Source of the DNA: Sphingopyxis italica
GTDB taxonomy: Bacteria > Pseudomonadota > Alphaproteobacteria > Sphingomonadales > Sphingomonadaceae
NCBI RefSeq assembly: GCF_011926545.1
Contig: NZ_JAATIT010000001.1
Location: 1,258,469-1,322,468, forward strand
Length of the DNA: 64,000 bases
Direction: 5' to 3'
Positions 16,941 through 25,144 of this stretch are shown here, piece by piece. Position numbers and translations under genes: made by a program. The notes below the pieces were generated by a model. It was not told where the DNA came from. It was given only the letters and a program-made list of their open reading frames with translations, and ran no database searches. Position 1 is the first letter of the stretch; the number at the start of each line of letters is the position of its first letter.

Positions 16941-17672
16941 GTGACGATCGACCAATTTTCCCGACGCAGTGCAATCGCAACTCTTGGCATTGGAGCCGCA
17001 GCCATGACTATGAACGAAGCCTCGGCGCAGACGCCGACCGCAGCGCCGACGAATGTCCTCGCATTCGCCGGCAATCATCAGATCAAGCCGCTCAGGTTCG
17101 ATCCCGCCAGGCTCCACGGCCTCTCCGAAAGGCTGATCACATCGCACCACGAGAACAATTATGCCGGCTCGGTCAAGGCGTTGAATATGATCGAAACACG
17201 CCTTGCCGCCGCGCTCGCTGACCCGGACCTACCGCCGGTGGTCTATGGCGGCCTCAAGCGCGAGGAGCTGCACCGCACCGGCTCGGTCGTGCTCCATGAA
17301 ATCTATTTCGACGGGCTGGGCGGCAACGGTCAAGCAGCCGGCTCGATCCGCGACGCGCTGGGCGCGGCGTTCGGCTCGTTCGACCGCTGGGAGACCGACT
17401 TCCGCCGCACCGGCATGAGTCTTGCCGGCGGATCAGGTTGGTGCGTGCTCGTCTACAATCTCCACACCCGCTCGCTGCACAACCATTGGGCGTGGGATCA
17501 TATGCACGGCGCAATCGCCGGCGTGCCGCTGCTGGCGCTCGATATGTACGAGCATAGTTTTCACATGGATTACGGCACCGCCGCCGCCAAATACGTCGAC
17601 GCCTTCTTCCGCAACATCGACTGGGAAGTGGTCGACCGCCGCTATGCCGCGGCTTTGCGCGGCGGCGGCTGA
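16941..17672 (+). CDS. Exported Fe/Mn-type superoxide dismutase (243 aa)
   Basis: Superoxide dismutase fold with an added Tat-like signal (FSRRSAIATLGIGAAAMTM...ASA, residues 6-29), so the enzyme is probably periplasmic. Family landmarks: SHHENNYAGSVKALN, LHEIYFDGLGGNG, SGWCVLVYN, and LDMYEHSFHMDYG in place of the usual D-V-W-E-H-A-Y metal-ligand motif. The usual WEH tryptophan is changed, so metal preference is uncertain. GTG 16941 is preceded by AAGGGAG. It follows chrA by 12 bp and probably protects against superoxide formed in chromate reduction; such chr-linked dismutases are known. Confidence 0.85.
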   Translation: MTIDQFSRRSAIATLGIGAAAMTMNEASAQTPTAAPTNVLAFAGNHQIKPLRFDPARLHGLSERLITSHHENNYAGSVKALNMIETRLAAALADPDLPPVVYGGLKREELHRTGSVVLHEIYFDGLGGNGQAAGSIRDALGAAFGSFDRWETDFRRTGMSLAGGSGWCVLVYNLHTRSLHNHWAWDHMHGAIAGVPLLALDMYEHSFHMDYGTAAAKYVDAFFRNIDWEVVDRRYAAALRGGG

Positions 17673-17743
17673 CCCGTCCGCCGAGGATCAACACCCACTT
17701 CTGCGCGACACCTGAGTTGGCGACCACAAAGGGGGCAGGTCCG

Positions 17744-18838
17744 ATGGGAGATGCAACAGTGACATCCGGCCCGAACATCGCTCTTCTTTGGCGCGGACAA
17801 GCGGCCGAGTGGACGCATCGCTTTCATGAAGCTCGGCAGTGGCCGATCGTTCAAGCCTTGCGGTCGTTCGGGGCGACCACAAGGCCTGTACTGTACAGAG
17901 ACGAAGCGGTTCGCGACATTCGTGACGAGTTGCTGTCGTTCGACGCGGTGCTGGTCTGGGTGAATCCGTTGGACATTTCAGGCGACCGCTCGGTGCTCGA
18001 CCCGATGCTGCGCGAAGTCGCGGCGTGCGGCGTTGTCGTCAGCGCGCATCCCGACGTGATCGCCAAAATCGGCGTCAAGGACGTGCTCTACACAACACGG
18101 TCCATGGAATGGGGCAGCGATGTCGCTAGATACGTGGACGCTGAAGGCCTTCGTGCATATTTTCCGCAACGTCTTGTCGGAGGTCCGCGCGTGCTGAAGC
18201 CGAACTACGGGAACGGCGGCAGGAATGTGTGGCGTGTCCAACTGGCCGGAGCGGGAGACGATCCTGCTTTGGAAACGTGGGTGGAAGTTCAAGAGGCCCG
18301 TCAAGGAAGCAAATCGGAGCGCATCAGCCTAGCCGAATGCTTGGATAGGTGGGTGCCGTTTCTGAACGGCGGCGGCGTGCTGATCGATCAGGCTTATCAG
18401 CCGCAGTCGTCCAAGGGCATGGCCCGCTGCTACGTGAGCGGGCACCGTGTGGTGGGCTTTGGGCACAACCTGATCACTGCGCTGATGACGCCAACGTCCG
18501 TTGATACAATGTCGTCACCCCCACAGCCGATGGGCCGCGTCATGTTCGGACCGGAGGTAACGCGCTTCGCAGCCTTACGCAAAGCGATGGAGGATCGCTG
18601 GATTCCGGAGATGCAAAGTTTGCTGTCGATCGCCGACCACGATCTTCCGCTTCTTTGGGACGCCGACTTCCTGTTTCGCGCTCGTAAAAGCGCCAACGAT
18701 AGTCCGTACGTGCTTTGCGAAATCAACGCCAGTTCGGTTGCACCATTTCCACCAAGTGCTGTCCAGCCAGTCGCCGCGGCGGCCGTCGGTCGCGCTCTGG
18801 CTGGTCGTTTGCGGAAGGAGACCTCCAATCCGCATTGA
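17744..18838 (+). CDS. Cj0069-like ATP-grasp-type protein (364 aa)
   Basis: Resembles the Cj0069 family, distantly related to ATP-grasp ligases. Visible features: VGGPRVLKPNYGNGGRNVWRV (about residues 145-165) as the likely nucleotide-binding segment, an acidic DADFLFRAR, and VLCEINASSVAPFPPSA near the end, comparable to the E-x-N metal-binding motif of ATP-grasp enzymes. Substrate unknown. GGGGGCAGG sets ATG 17744. It lies 71 bp after the dismutase gene and may be cargo of the same accessory block. Confidence 0.65.
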   Translation: MGDATVTSGPNIALLWRGQAAEWTHRFHEARQWPIVQALRSFGATTRPVLYRDEAVRDIRDELLSFDAVLVWVNPLDISGDRSVLDPMLREVAACGVVVSAHPDVIAKIGVKDVLYTTRSMEWGSDVARYVDAEGLRAYFPQRLVGGPRVLKPNYGNGGRNVWRVQLAGAGDDPALETWVEVQEARQGSKSERISLAECLDRWVPFLNGGGVLIDQAYQPQSSKGMARCYVSGHRVVGFGHNLITALMTPTSVDTMSSPPQPMGRVMFGPEVTRFAALRKAMEDRWIPEMQSLLSIADHDLPLLWDADFLFRARKSANDSPYVLCEINASSVAPFPPSAVQPVAAAAVGRALAGRLRKETSNPH

Positions 18839-18960
18839 TATGATTCAAGCAATTCAAGAGACGTGACATTGGTCGTAAGCATAGTTGCCTATCGATCAGG
18901 CAAGCCCAAGGGTGAGCGAGGCTGGGTGAAACTTCGGAAGCCAACCTGAGAACCAATGCT

Positions 18961-19302
18961 TTAAATGGCAATCTCTAAGGAATTATAACATAGGTGTTCC
19001 CGTGAACCCGAGACAACCGATGTTATAACTCGGCCGTGGTCGGGTTTCGGGGTTCCGTTGACGAAATCAAGGATGCCCATGAGCGAGCCGTGGAGCGTGG
19101 CATGAATCTCGCCGCGCCGTTCGCCGGGCGAGAGGATGATCTTGCCGACGAGCGAACGGATATCGCTTGAGGCATCGAGCCGCGTTTCGGGATCGCGGAG
19201 CGTCGCGGTGAGCCGCGCGACCTTGCGCTTGTAGATTTCGGCGATGCCCGGATGAGCATCGGGAATATCGGCGGGCGCTTCGGCAATACGAAGGGACCGC
19301 AC
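18961..19302 (-). pseudogene. C-terminal remnant of a large serine recombinase
   Basis: An open frame of 113 codons that corresponds only to the end of a site-specific serine recombinase: AEAPADIPDAHPGIAEIYKR, then LTATLRDPETRLDASSDIRS, LVGKIILSPG and GEIHATLHGSLMGIL, a typical recombinase tail. The catalytic and DNA-binding domains are missing: 8 bp upstream begins the stop end of the dehydrogenase gene. The last codons (YNSLEIAI then stop) are repeated 11 kb away at 29997-30040. This marks the left boundary of the 19-30 kb block. Confidence 0.75.
18963..19006. repeat. Left copy of 44-bp direct repeat, with an inverted repeat (candidate att site)
   Basis: Identical at 35 of 44 positions, without gaps, to 29997-30040, in the same orientation. 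Here it also forms the left arm of an imperfect palindrome: 18980-18997 (GAATTATAACATAGGTGT) against 19013-19031 read on the other strand (GAGTTATAACATCGGTTGT), centred on CCCGTGAACCCG. Dyad symmetry with a short asymmetric core is what serine-recombinase attachment sites look like. It overlaps the 3' end of the recombinase remnant. Confidence 0.55.
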
Positions 19303-19310
19303 TCGCCGAC

Positions 19311-20354
19311 TCAGCGTCCGATCATCTCCCGCGCCATCCGTTCGGCCGCGATTTCCGGTGCGACATTATAGGCATCGGCGTGATCGAAGATGCCGAGCAG
19401 CCGGTCGTGGATCGCCTCAATCGCTTGATCGAGCGATGGCGCGTGCGGCGTCTCGCGTCCCGGCAATGCGGCCGCGCCGAGAATTCCGCTTATGATTCCC
19501 CCGGCATTGATGACATAATCGGGGGCGAACAATATTTTCCGTTCCGCAAGGGCCGCCCCGGCCTCTGCCGAAGCCAGCTGATTGTTGGCCGAGCCGGCAA
19601 CCGCCTTTGCCTTCAGGTCCGGCACCGTCGCCTCCGAAATCACGCCGCCGAGAGCACAGGGCACGAAAATATCGCAATCGACGGCATGGATGTCATTGCA
19701 AGGCACGGCGCGGGCATCGAACGCGGCCACCGCCAATTTCACCCGCTCCTCGCGCACGTCCGCGACGATCAACCTGGCGCCTTGCGCATGCAGGCGTTCG
19801 GCCACACCCCAGCCGACGGCGCCAAGGCCTTGCAGGGCGAATTGCGCGCCGGCGAAACTGTCGGTGCCGAGCGCCCTTTTCAGAACGGCGCGCAATCCAT
19901 GAACGACGCCTTCCGCGGTCGGGATGGACGGGTCGATGCCCTTGGAGGTTCCGCCCACATATTTGGTCACCTCGGCGATCCGGTCCATGTCGGCGACCGT
20001 CATGCCGACATCCTCTCCGGTCGCGAAGTGATTGCCGATTCGATCGATGAAGCGGCCATAGGCGTGCAGCAGTTCGGGCGATTTCAGCTGGTGAGGGTCG
20101 CCGATGATGACCGCTTTGCCGCCCCCGACCGGAAGGCCGGCGAGCGCAGACTTGTACGACATGGCCCGGGATAGGCGAAGCGCATCGTCCAGCGCATCGG
20201 AATCGCTCGAATAGACCTTGAAGCGTGTTCCGCCCGCGGCCGGCCCAAGCGCCGTCGAATGGATCGCCACGATCGCCTTCAATCCGGTCTTCTCGTCGGT
20301 GAAGACGCAGACCTGCTCGTGACCGTCGAATTCCGCGGACTCCCAAACGCTCAT
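19311..20354 (-). CDS. Leu/Phe/Val-type amino-acid dehydrogenase (347 aa)
   Basis: NAD(P)-dependent oxidative deamination of a hydrophobic amino acid to its 2-oxo acid, by family. Glu/Leu/Phe/Val dehydrogenase fold with the dimerisation/catalytic half (MSYKSALAGLPVGGGKAVII, lysines 68 and 80) and GEDVGMTVADMD, then a Rossmann half with LQGLGAVGWGVAERL. Length suits leucine or phenylalanine dehydrogenase rather than glutamate dehydrogenase. ATG 20354 has GGGAGA 6 bases upstream. Divergent from the YkvI-like transporter, with a shared AT-rich control region. Confidence 0.9.
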   Translation of the reverse strand: MSVWESAEFDGHEQVCVFTDEKTGLKAIVAIHSTALGPAAGGTRFKVYSSDSDALDDALRLSRAMSYKSALAGLPVGGGKAVIIGDPHQLKSPELLHAYGRFIDRIGNHFATGEDVGMTVADMDRIAEVTKYVGGTSKGIDPSIPTAEGVVHGLRAVLKRALGTDSFAGAQFALQGLGAVGWGVAERLHAQGARLIVADVREERVKLAVAAFDARAVPCNDIHAVDCDIFVPCALGGVISEATVPDLKAKAVAGSANNQLASAEAGAALAERKILFAPDYVINAGGIISGILGAAALPGRETPHAPSLDQAIEAIHDRLLGIFDHADAYNVAPEIAAERMAREMIGR

Positions 20355-20380
20355 CAAAATTCTCCCGACCTGTAAACGAT

Positions 20381-20420
20381 ATTCCAATTCACCAATCTAT
20401 TGCCAAATCAGAAATATTTC
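20381..20420. promoter_or_regulatory. Candidate operator region between dehydrogenase and transporter
   Basis: An AT-rich island in a GC-rich background. It contains ATTCCAATTC (20381-20390) and the perfect palindrome GAAATATTTC (20411-20420). Closely similar elements occur before the TonB receptor: TTCCAATTTGGAA (21651-21663) and GGAAATATATTCC (21642-21654). Shared operators for the XRE-cupin regulator at 27024 are a reasonable guess; not tested. Confidence 0.4.
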
Positions 20421-20471
20421 GTCTACAGGAAATTTCGCAAGAGGAAAACGCGCTAAAGCTCGGAGGGCACG

Positions 20472-21611
20472 ATGACCCAGAATGACTGGTTTCGCCGGAT
20501 ATGGCTTCCCGGACTGGCTTTCAAAGCAGCAGTGATCGGCGGCGGCTATGCCACCGGGCGTGAGCTCGCGACCTTTTTCGTCCCGAGCGGGCCGGTCGGC
20601 GGCTTGTGGGGCTTGCTCGCTGCAACCGCGATCTGGAGCGCGGTTGCGGCTTTGACCTTCGCCTTTGCCGTCCACACGCGAGCGCGAGACTATCGCACCT
20701 TCTTCCGCCATCTGCTCGGACGCTTCTGGTGGATTTTCGAGGTGGCCTATCTCATCGCGATTCTTGTCATTCTTGCTGCGTTCGCCGCGGCAGCGGGTTC
20801 AATCGGCGCGAGCTTGTTCGGTTGGCCGGAAATCGGCGGCGCCCTGCTATTCATGGCCGCCACGACCTTCTTCGCATCCCGGGGGAACGAGTGGGTCGAG
20901 CCGCTCTTCAAATATGTCTCGGTCCTCCTCTATGGCACCTACGCAATCTTCCTTATTCTCGCGCTCAGCCGCTTCGGCGATCGCATCGCTGCAACCTTCG
21001 CCGCCTCTCATCCCCCGGACGGCTGGCTGACCGGCGGCGTGACCTATGCGAGTTACAATATCATCGGCGCCATCGTGATCCTTCCCGTCCTGCGCCACCT
21101 GCACTCGCGCCGCGACGCCGTCATCGCCGGCCTTCTGGCAGGGCCGCTGGCGATGCTCCCGGCTGTGCTCTTCTTTTTGCCGATGCTCGCCTTTTTTCCG
21201 GGTATCGAGTCGGTCGAATTGCCTTCCGATTTTCTGCTCGAGCGGCTGAATCTGCCCTGGTTCCGGGTCGTGTTTCAGCTCATGGTTTTCGCCGCCCTGC
21301 TCGAAAGCGGCGTGGGAGGCGTCCACGCCGTCAATGAACGTATCGCGCAGAGTTGGACGGCCCGGCGAGGCGGCGACTTTCCAATGCCCAAACGGGCCGC
21401 CGTCGCAGCCGCCATCCTCGCCCTCGCGGTGTTCGTCGCCGGCCAGTTCGGTCTCGTCGCGCTTGTGGCCGAGGGTTATCGCTGGCTCGCCTATCTATTC
21501 CTGCTGATCTACGTCCTCCCGCTTTCGACCCTTGGGCTGCGACACATGTTGCGCGTGCGGCGCGCCGAGCCGCTCGCGACCATCATTCCCGCCACCGATG
21601 CGGGCAGTTGA
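20472..21611 (+). CDS. YkvI-like inner-membrane transporter of the APC/LeuT-fold type (379 aa)
   Basis: About ten hydrophobic segments and an N-terminal WLPGLAFKAAVIGGGYATGRE typical of YkvI-type membrane proteins, which are predicted secondary transporters related to amino-acid/sodium symporters. The unwound GGGYATGRE in the first segment is the likely substrate site. Substrate is unknown; neighbours point to an amino acid. ATG 20472 follows CGGAGGG. Transcribed divergently from the dehydrogenase and followed 86 bp later by the TonB receptor. Confidence 0.75.
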   Translation: MTQNDWFRRIWLPGLAFKAAVIGGGYATGRELATFFVPSGPVGGLWGLLAATAIWSAVAALTFAFAVHTRARDYRTFFRHLLGRFWWIFEVAYLIAILVILAAFAAAAGSIGASLFGWPEIGGALLFMAATTFFASRGNEWVEPLFKYVSVLLYGTYAIFLILALSRFGDRIAATFAASHPPDGWLTGGVTYASYNIIGAIVILPVLRHLHSRRDAVIAGLLAGPLAMLPAVLFFLPMLAFFPGIESVELPSDFLLERLNLPWFRVVFQLMVFAALLESGVGGVHAVNERIAQSWTARRGGDFPMPKRAAVAAAILALAVFVAGQFGLVALVAEGYRWLAYLFLLIYVLPLSTLGLRHMLRVRRAEPLATIIPATDAGS

Positions 21612-21641
21612 CTTTCCCGTATCAGCAATATTATCTAATAA

Positions 21642-21663
21642 GGAAATATATTCCAATTTGGAA
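21642..21663. promoter_or_regulatory. Candidate operator upstream of the TonB receptor
   Basis: Perfect 13-bp palindrome TTCCAA-T-TTGGAA (21651-21663) overlapping a near-palindrome GGAAATATATTCC (21642-21654). The surrounding 60 bp are strongly AT-rich. The same half-site TTCCAA occurs upstream of the dehydrogenase/transporter pair and of the ThDP enzyme. Confidence 0.45.
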
Positions 21664-21697
21664 ATTACAAAAAAATAATGTGGGAAGGGATGCCGAG

Positions 21698-23905
21698 ATG
21701 GACAAGAAAAAAGGACTTTCGTTTCGCGGCGGGCGGGTTGCCGCTTTTGGTGCGGCAGCGGTTTTGGGAGCGACCGGGCACGCGCCCGCGGGCGCCCAGA
21801 CGACCGACACGGCGCAGGCCAGGGCCAGTGTCGATACCGAAATCATCGTGACGGCCACGCGGCGCGAGGCCCGCCTGCTCGACGTGCCCATCAGCATCCA
21901 GGCCGTCACCGGCGAGGAACTGGCCCGGATCGGCGCGGTCAATTTTTCGGATTATGCGCGCGGCATCGCCGGCGTGTCCTTCCTCGACAACGGCCCCGGC
22001 AGGAACCAGATTTTCATCCGCGGCGTGTCCGCCGGGGCGGAAGTCGATACGGGCACCGAAGCGACCGTCGGTCTCTACATAGATGAGACGCCGGTCGGCG
22101 AAGGCTCGTCGCAACCCGATATCCGCCTTTACGACATCGACCGGGTCGAGGTGTTGCGCGGGCCGCAAGGCACGTTGTTCGGCAGCGGCTCGCTTGGCGG
22201 AACGTTGCGCGTGCTGACCAACCAGCCGCGGTTCGACCAAATCGCCGGCTATCTGCAACTGACCGGCTCGGTCACGGACCATGGCGGCGCCAACGGTGCG
22301 GCAAACGGCTGGATCAATATTCCGCTGTCGGACAAGGTCGCGGTGCGCGCCGCCGCCTATGGAATCCGCAATGCGGGATTCATCGACGACCTCGGCGGAG
22401 AGAAGAATATCAACGAGGAAAAGACCTACGGCGGCCGGCTCGCCGTGCGGTTCCAGCCCGTCGAAGACCTGAACGTCACATTGACGGGCATGTATCAGGA
22501 TACGCGGATCGGTGCGCTGGACCAGGCCACCGATACATTTCCGGACCTGATCCAGGATCGCAGCGCGGATACCCCTTATCGGGACCGAATCGCGACCGCC
22601 AATCTGCGTATCGACCTCGACCTGGGGTTCGGGACGCTGACATCGTCAAGCTCCTACTTCGATCGCCGCCGCCGCTTCAGCAACGACATCGACCATTTTC
22701 TCGGTCTCCTCAATTTCGTGGGGGCGATCCCCTTTTCGCTCGGGGATTCGCGCCTGTCCTATCCGTCCACGTCAAAAGTCCAGGAAATCCGACTGGCCTC
22801 GAACGGCGACGGACCGTTCCGCTGGGTCGTCGGCGGCTTCTATCTCGACCGCGACGACAAGGTGGGGCAGACGATCAATCCGCTTGGCGTGCCGCCCCAG
22901 GCCCGGACGGGCGACAATATCTATTATGAGGATGATCGTTTCGGCGCGAAGCAACTCGCCGGATTCACCGAACTCAGTTATGATCTGACCGACCGGCTCA
23001 CCGCGACAGCAGGGGCGCGTGTGTCGCGCACCAGGCGCAGCGAAGTCCGCGTCACCGACGGTCCCTTCCTCGGCGGATTTTCGCGGGTGAGCGGGCGGTT
23101 TAGCGAAACCTCCACGACGCCCAAATTCAATCTCTCCTACAAGCCCGCGGACTCCGCACTTCTCTATGTTCAGGCCGCAAAAGGCTTTCGTATTGGGGGC
23201 AACAACGCCGGCTTGCCGCCCTGCGGCATCGGCTGCACGATCGATGTCGGGCCGGCCTTCGATTCCGACTCGCTGTGGAATTATGAAGTCGGCGCCAAGT
23301 TTTCGGTCCTCGATCGCGCTCTGACCGTAACGGCAGCCGCTTTCCGCATCGACTGGAAGAATATCCAACTCAATGTCGAGCGCGGGGACGGTTTCAATGG
23401 CTTTCTGAACGCCGGCACAGCGCGTATCGAGGGGGCGGAACTCGAAATCAACGCCCGCATCGGCGATCATTGGCGCTTCGGTGGGCAAGCCACCTATACC
23501 GACGCGACGCTCCGCAGCGTCGCTCCGGGTGTTCCCGCGACCCCCGGGCAGCGCCTGCCGCAGGTAGCGCGATGGAATGCCGCAGCTCACCTCGAATATG
23601 GACGGCCTGTCGGCGGTGATGGATACGCTTATATTCGCGGTGACGTCCAATATGTCGGGCCGCGCGTGAATTCGATATCGGCGGCCCCCTTGCCGATCGA
23701 CGATTATGCACTGTTCAATTTGAAGCTCGGATTGAACAGTGGCTCCTACGAGTTTTCGCTGTTCGGGAAAAATCTGCTCGACAAGCAGGCCCAGCTTGGT
23801 CGCACCCGGCTCGACGGCGTGCTGAGAGGGGTGCCGGTGTCGCTCGATCGGATTTCGGTAAATGTCCCGCGCACGATCGGCTTGTCGGTCGCGCGCTCCT
23901 TCTAG
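21698..23905 (+). CDS. TonB-dependent outer-membrane receptor (735 aa)
   Basis: Signal peptide (to AGAQ, about residue 34), a TonB-box-like EIIVTATRR, a plug domain (LLDVPISIQAVTGEEL; ... FIRGVSAG; VEVLRGPQGTLFGSGSLGGT) and a beta-barrel ending in aromatic-terminated strands (VPRTIGLSVARSF). It imports a scarce substrate across the outer membrane with TonB/ExbB/ExbD energy; a tonB-exbB-exbD operon lies at 37-39.7 kb. The neighbouring peptidases suggest peptides, but sequence alone does not show the ligand. ATG 21698 is preceded by GGAAGGGA. Confidence 0.9.
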   Translation: MDKKKGLSFRGGRVAAFGAAAVLGATGHAPAGAQTTDTAQARASVDTEIIVTATRREARLLDVPISIQAVTGEELARIGAVNFSDYARGIAGVSFLDNGPGRNQIFIRGVSAGAEVDTGTEATVGLYIDETPVGEGSSQPDIRLYDIDRVEVLRGPQGTLFGSGSLGGTLRVLTNQPRFDQIAGYLQLTGSVTDHGGANGAANGWINIPLSDKVAVRAAAYGIRNAGFIDDLGGEKNINEEKTYGGRLAVRFQPVEDLNVTLTGMYQDTRIGALDQATDTFPDLIQDRSADTPYRDRIATANLRIDLDLGFGTLTSSSSYFDRRRRFSNDIDHFLGLLNFVGAIPFSLGDSRLSYPSTSKVQEIRLASNGDGPFRWVVGGFYLDRDDKVGQTINPLGVPPQARTGDNIYYEDDRFGAKQLAGFTELSYDLTDRLTATAGARVSRTRRSEVRVTDGPFLGGFSRVSGRFSETSTTPKFNLSYKPADSALLYVQAAKGFRIGGNNAGLPPCGIGCTIDVGPAFDSDSLWNYEVGAKFSVLDRALTVTAAAFRIDWKNIQLNVERGDGFNGFLNAGTARIEGAELEINARIGDHWRFGGQATYTDATLRSVAPGVPATPGQRLPQVARWNAAAHLEYGRPVGGDGYAYIRGDVQYVGPRVNSISAAPLPIDDYALFNLKLGLNSGSYEFSLFGKNLLDKQAQLGRTRLDGVLRGVPVSLDRISVNVPRTIGLSVARSF

Positions 23906-23952
23906 AGGCGGCGCACGCCGACCGCGTCGCGGGCGAGGCGGTAACCAATCGC

Positions 23953-25137
23953 ATGGAGAAGATGATGATCAAATCGAGTGAATGGTTCCGCCGTGCCGCC
24001 GGCCATGCCGCCATGACGGCCTTGCTGGCCAGCCCGCTGGTGGGCGCCGCCGCGGCGCAGGAGGCGCCGCAGGCTCCCGTCGCCGCGCCCGATGCGCGCG
24101 CAATCATCGCCGACGCCCGCAGGATCATGGCGCCGCGCGGGATCGAGGAAAATTATGCGGTCGAAATCGGCGGCATAAAGCAGTGGGTCTCGGTGCGTGG
24201 CCGTGACAGCCGCAATCCGATCCTTTTGTTCATCCACGGCGGTCCCGCCACCACCGAAATGCCGGTGAGCTGGCTCTATCAAAGCTCGTGGGAGGATTAC
24301 TTCACCGTGGTGCAATGGGACCAGCGTGGTGCCGGAAAAAGCTGGACTGCCAACGAGGATCCCGCGGCGATCGCCGAAGGCATCTCGATCGAGCGGATGA
24401 CGCAGGATGGCGTGGAACTCGTCGACTACCTGCGAAAGAAATACGACAAGCGCAAAATCTTTGTTCTGGGTCATAGCTGGGGCACGGTTATCGGCCTGAA
24501 TGTCGCGCTTCGCCACCCGGACTGGCTGCATGCCTATATCGGCATGGGACAGGTGATCAACGGACAGGAGAATGAAGAACTCGGTTATGCCTTCGCCCTT
24601 CGCGAGGCGCGCCGGACCAAAAACGCTCAGGCGATAAAGGAATTGGAGGCGATCGCGCCCTATCCCAATCCCTCCGCGCCGACCTTCTTCGAGCAGGTCC
24701 TGACCCAGCGCAAATGGGTGATTTACTTCGGCGGACTGACGGCGGGACGCAGCGACTTTTCCTATGATACCAATGCCCGCCTGCTGGCGCCCGAATATAG
24801 TGATGCCGACCTCGCCGCCGCGCGTTACGCCGGGCTGAGCCTCGTGGCGCTGATACCGGGTCTGACGCAACTCGATTATCGCAAGGTGCATCGCCTCGAC
24901 ACGCCGCTCTTCATCGTGGCGGGGCGCCGCGATTTCGAGACCCCGTCGGCGCTGGCGGCCGATTGGTTTTCCTCGGTGCAGGCGCCCTACAAGCGCTTGT
25001 TCTGGTTCGAGCATTCAGCGCATATGATGCAGCTCGAGCAACCCGGAAAGCTGCTGATGCATCTGGTGAACGATGTGCGTCCCATTGCGGCCAGAGCGGG
25101 CGATGTCGCGCCGGGCGACGCGCCGGGCGTGGACTGA
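23953..25137 (+). CDS. Secreted S33-type alpha/beta hydrolase, proline-iminopeptidase-like (394 aa)
   Basis: Alpha/beta hydrolase with the oxyanion segment FIHGGPATTEM, the WDQRGAGKS motif of proline iminopeptidases, nucleophile elbow GHSWGT, and a C-terminal Asp (AGRRDFETP) and His (EHSAHMM). A signal peptide (to AAAQ) places it in the periplasm or outside. Predicted to release N-terminal proline or similar residues from peptides. Start may be ATG 23953 or one of ATG 23962/23965, which follow GGAGAAG. Lies 47 bp after the TonB receptor. Confidence 0.82.
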   Translation: MEKMMIKSSEWFRRAAGHAAMTALLASPLVGAAAAQEAPQAPVAAPDARAIIADARRIMAPRGIEENYAVEIGGIKQWVSVRGRDSRNPILLFIHGGPATTEMPVSWLYQSSWEDYFTVVQWDQRGAGKSWTANEDPAAIAEGISIERMTQDGVELVDYLRKKYDKRKIFVLGHSWGTVIGLNVALRHPDWLHAYIGMGQVINGQENEELGYAFALREARRTKNAQAIKELEAIAPYPNPSAPTFFEQVLTQRKWVIYFGGLTAGRSDFSYDTNARLLAPEYSDADLAAARYAGLSLVALIPGLTQLDYRKVHRLDTPLFIVAGRRDFETPSALAADWFSSVQAPYKRLFWFEHSAHMMQLEQPGKLLMHLVNDVRPIAARAGDVAPGDAPGVD

Positions 25138-25144
25138 CCGCATC

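Noticed and set aside
18723-18971. 82-codon minus frame beside the recombinase remnant
   Set aside because: Overlaps the Cj0069-like gene and has no recognisable motif; I considered a transposase end but could not support it.
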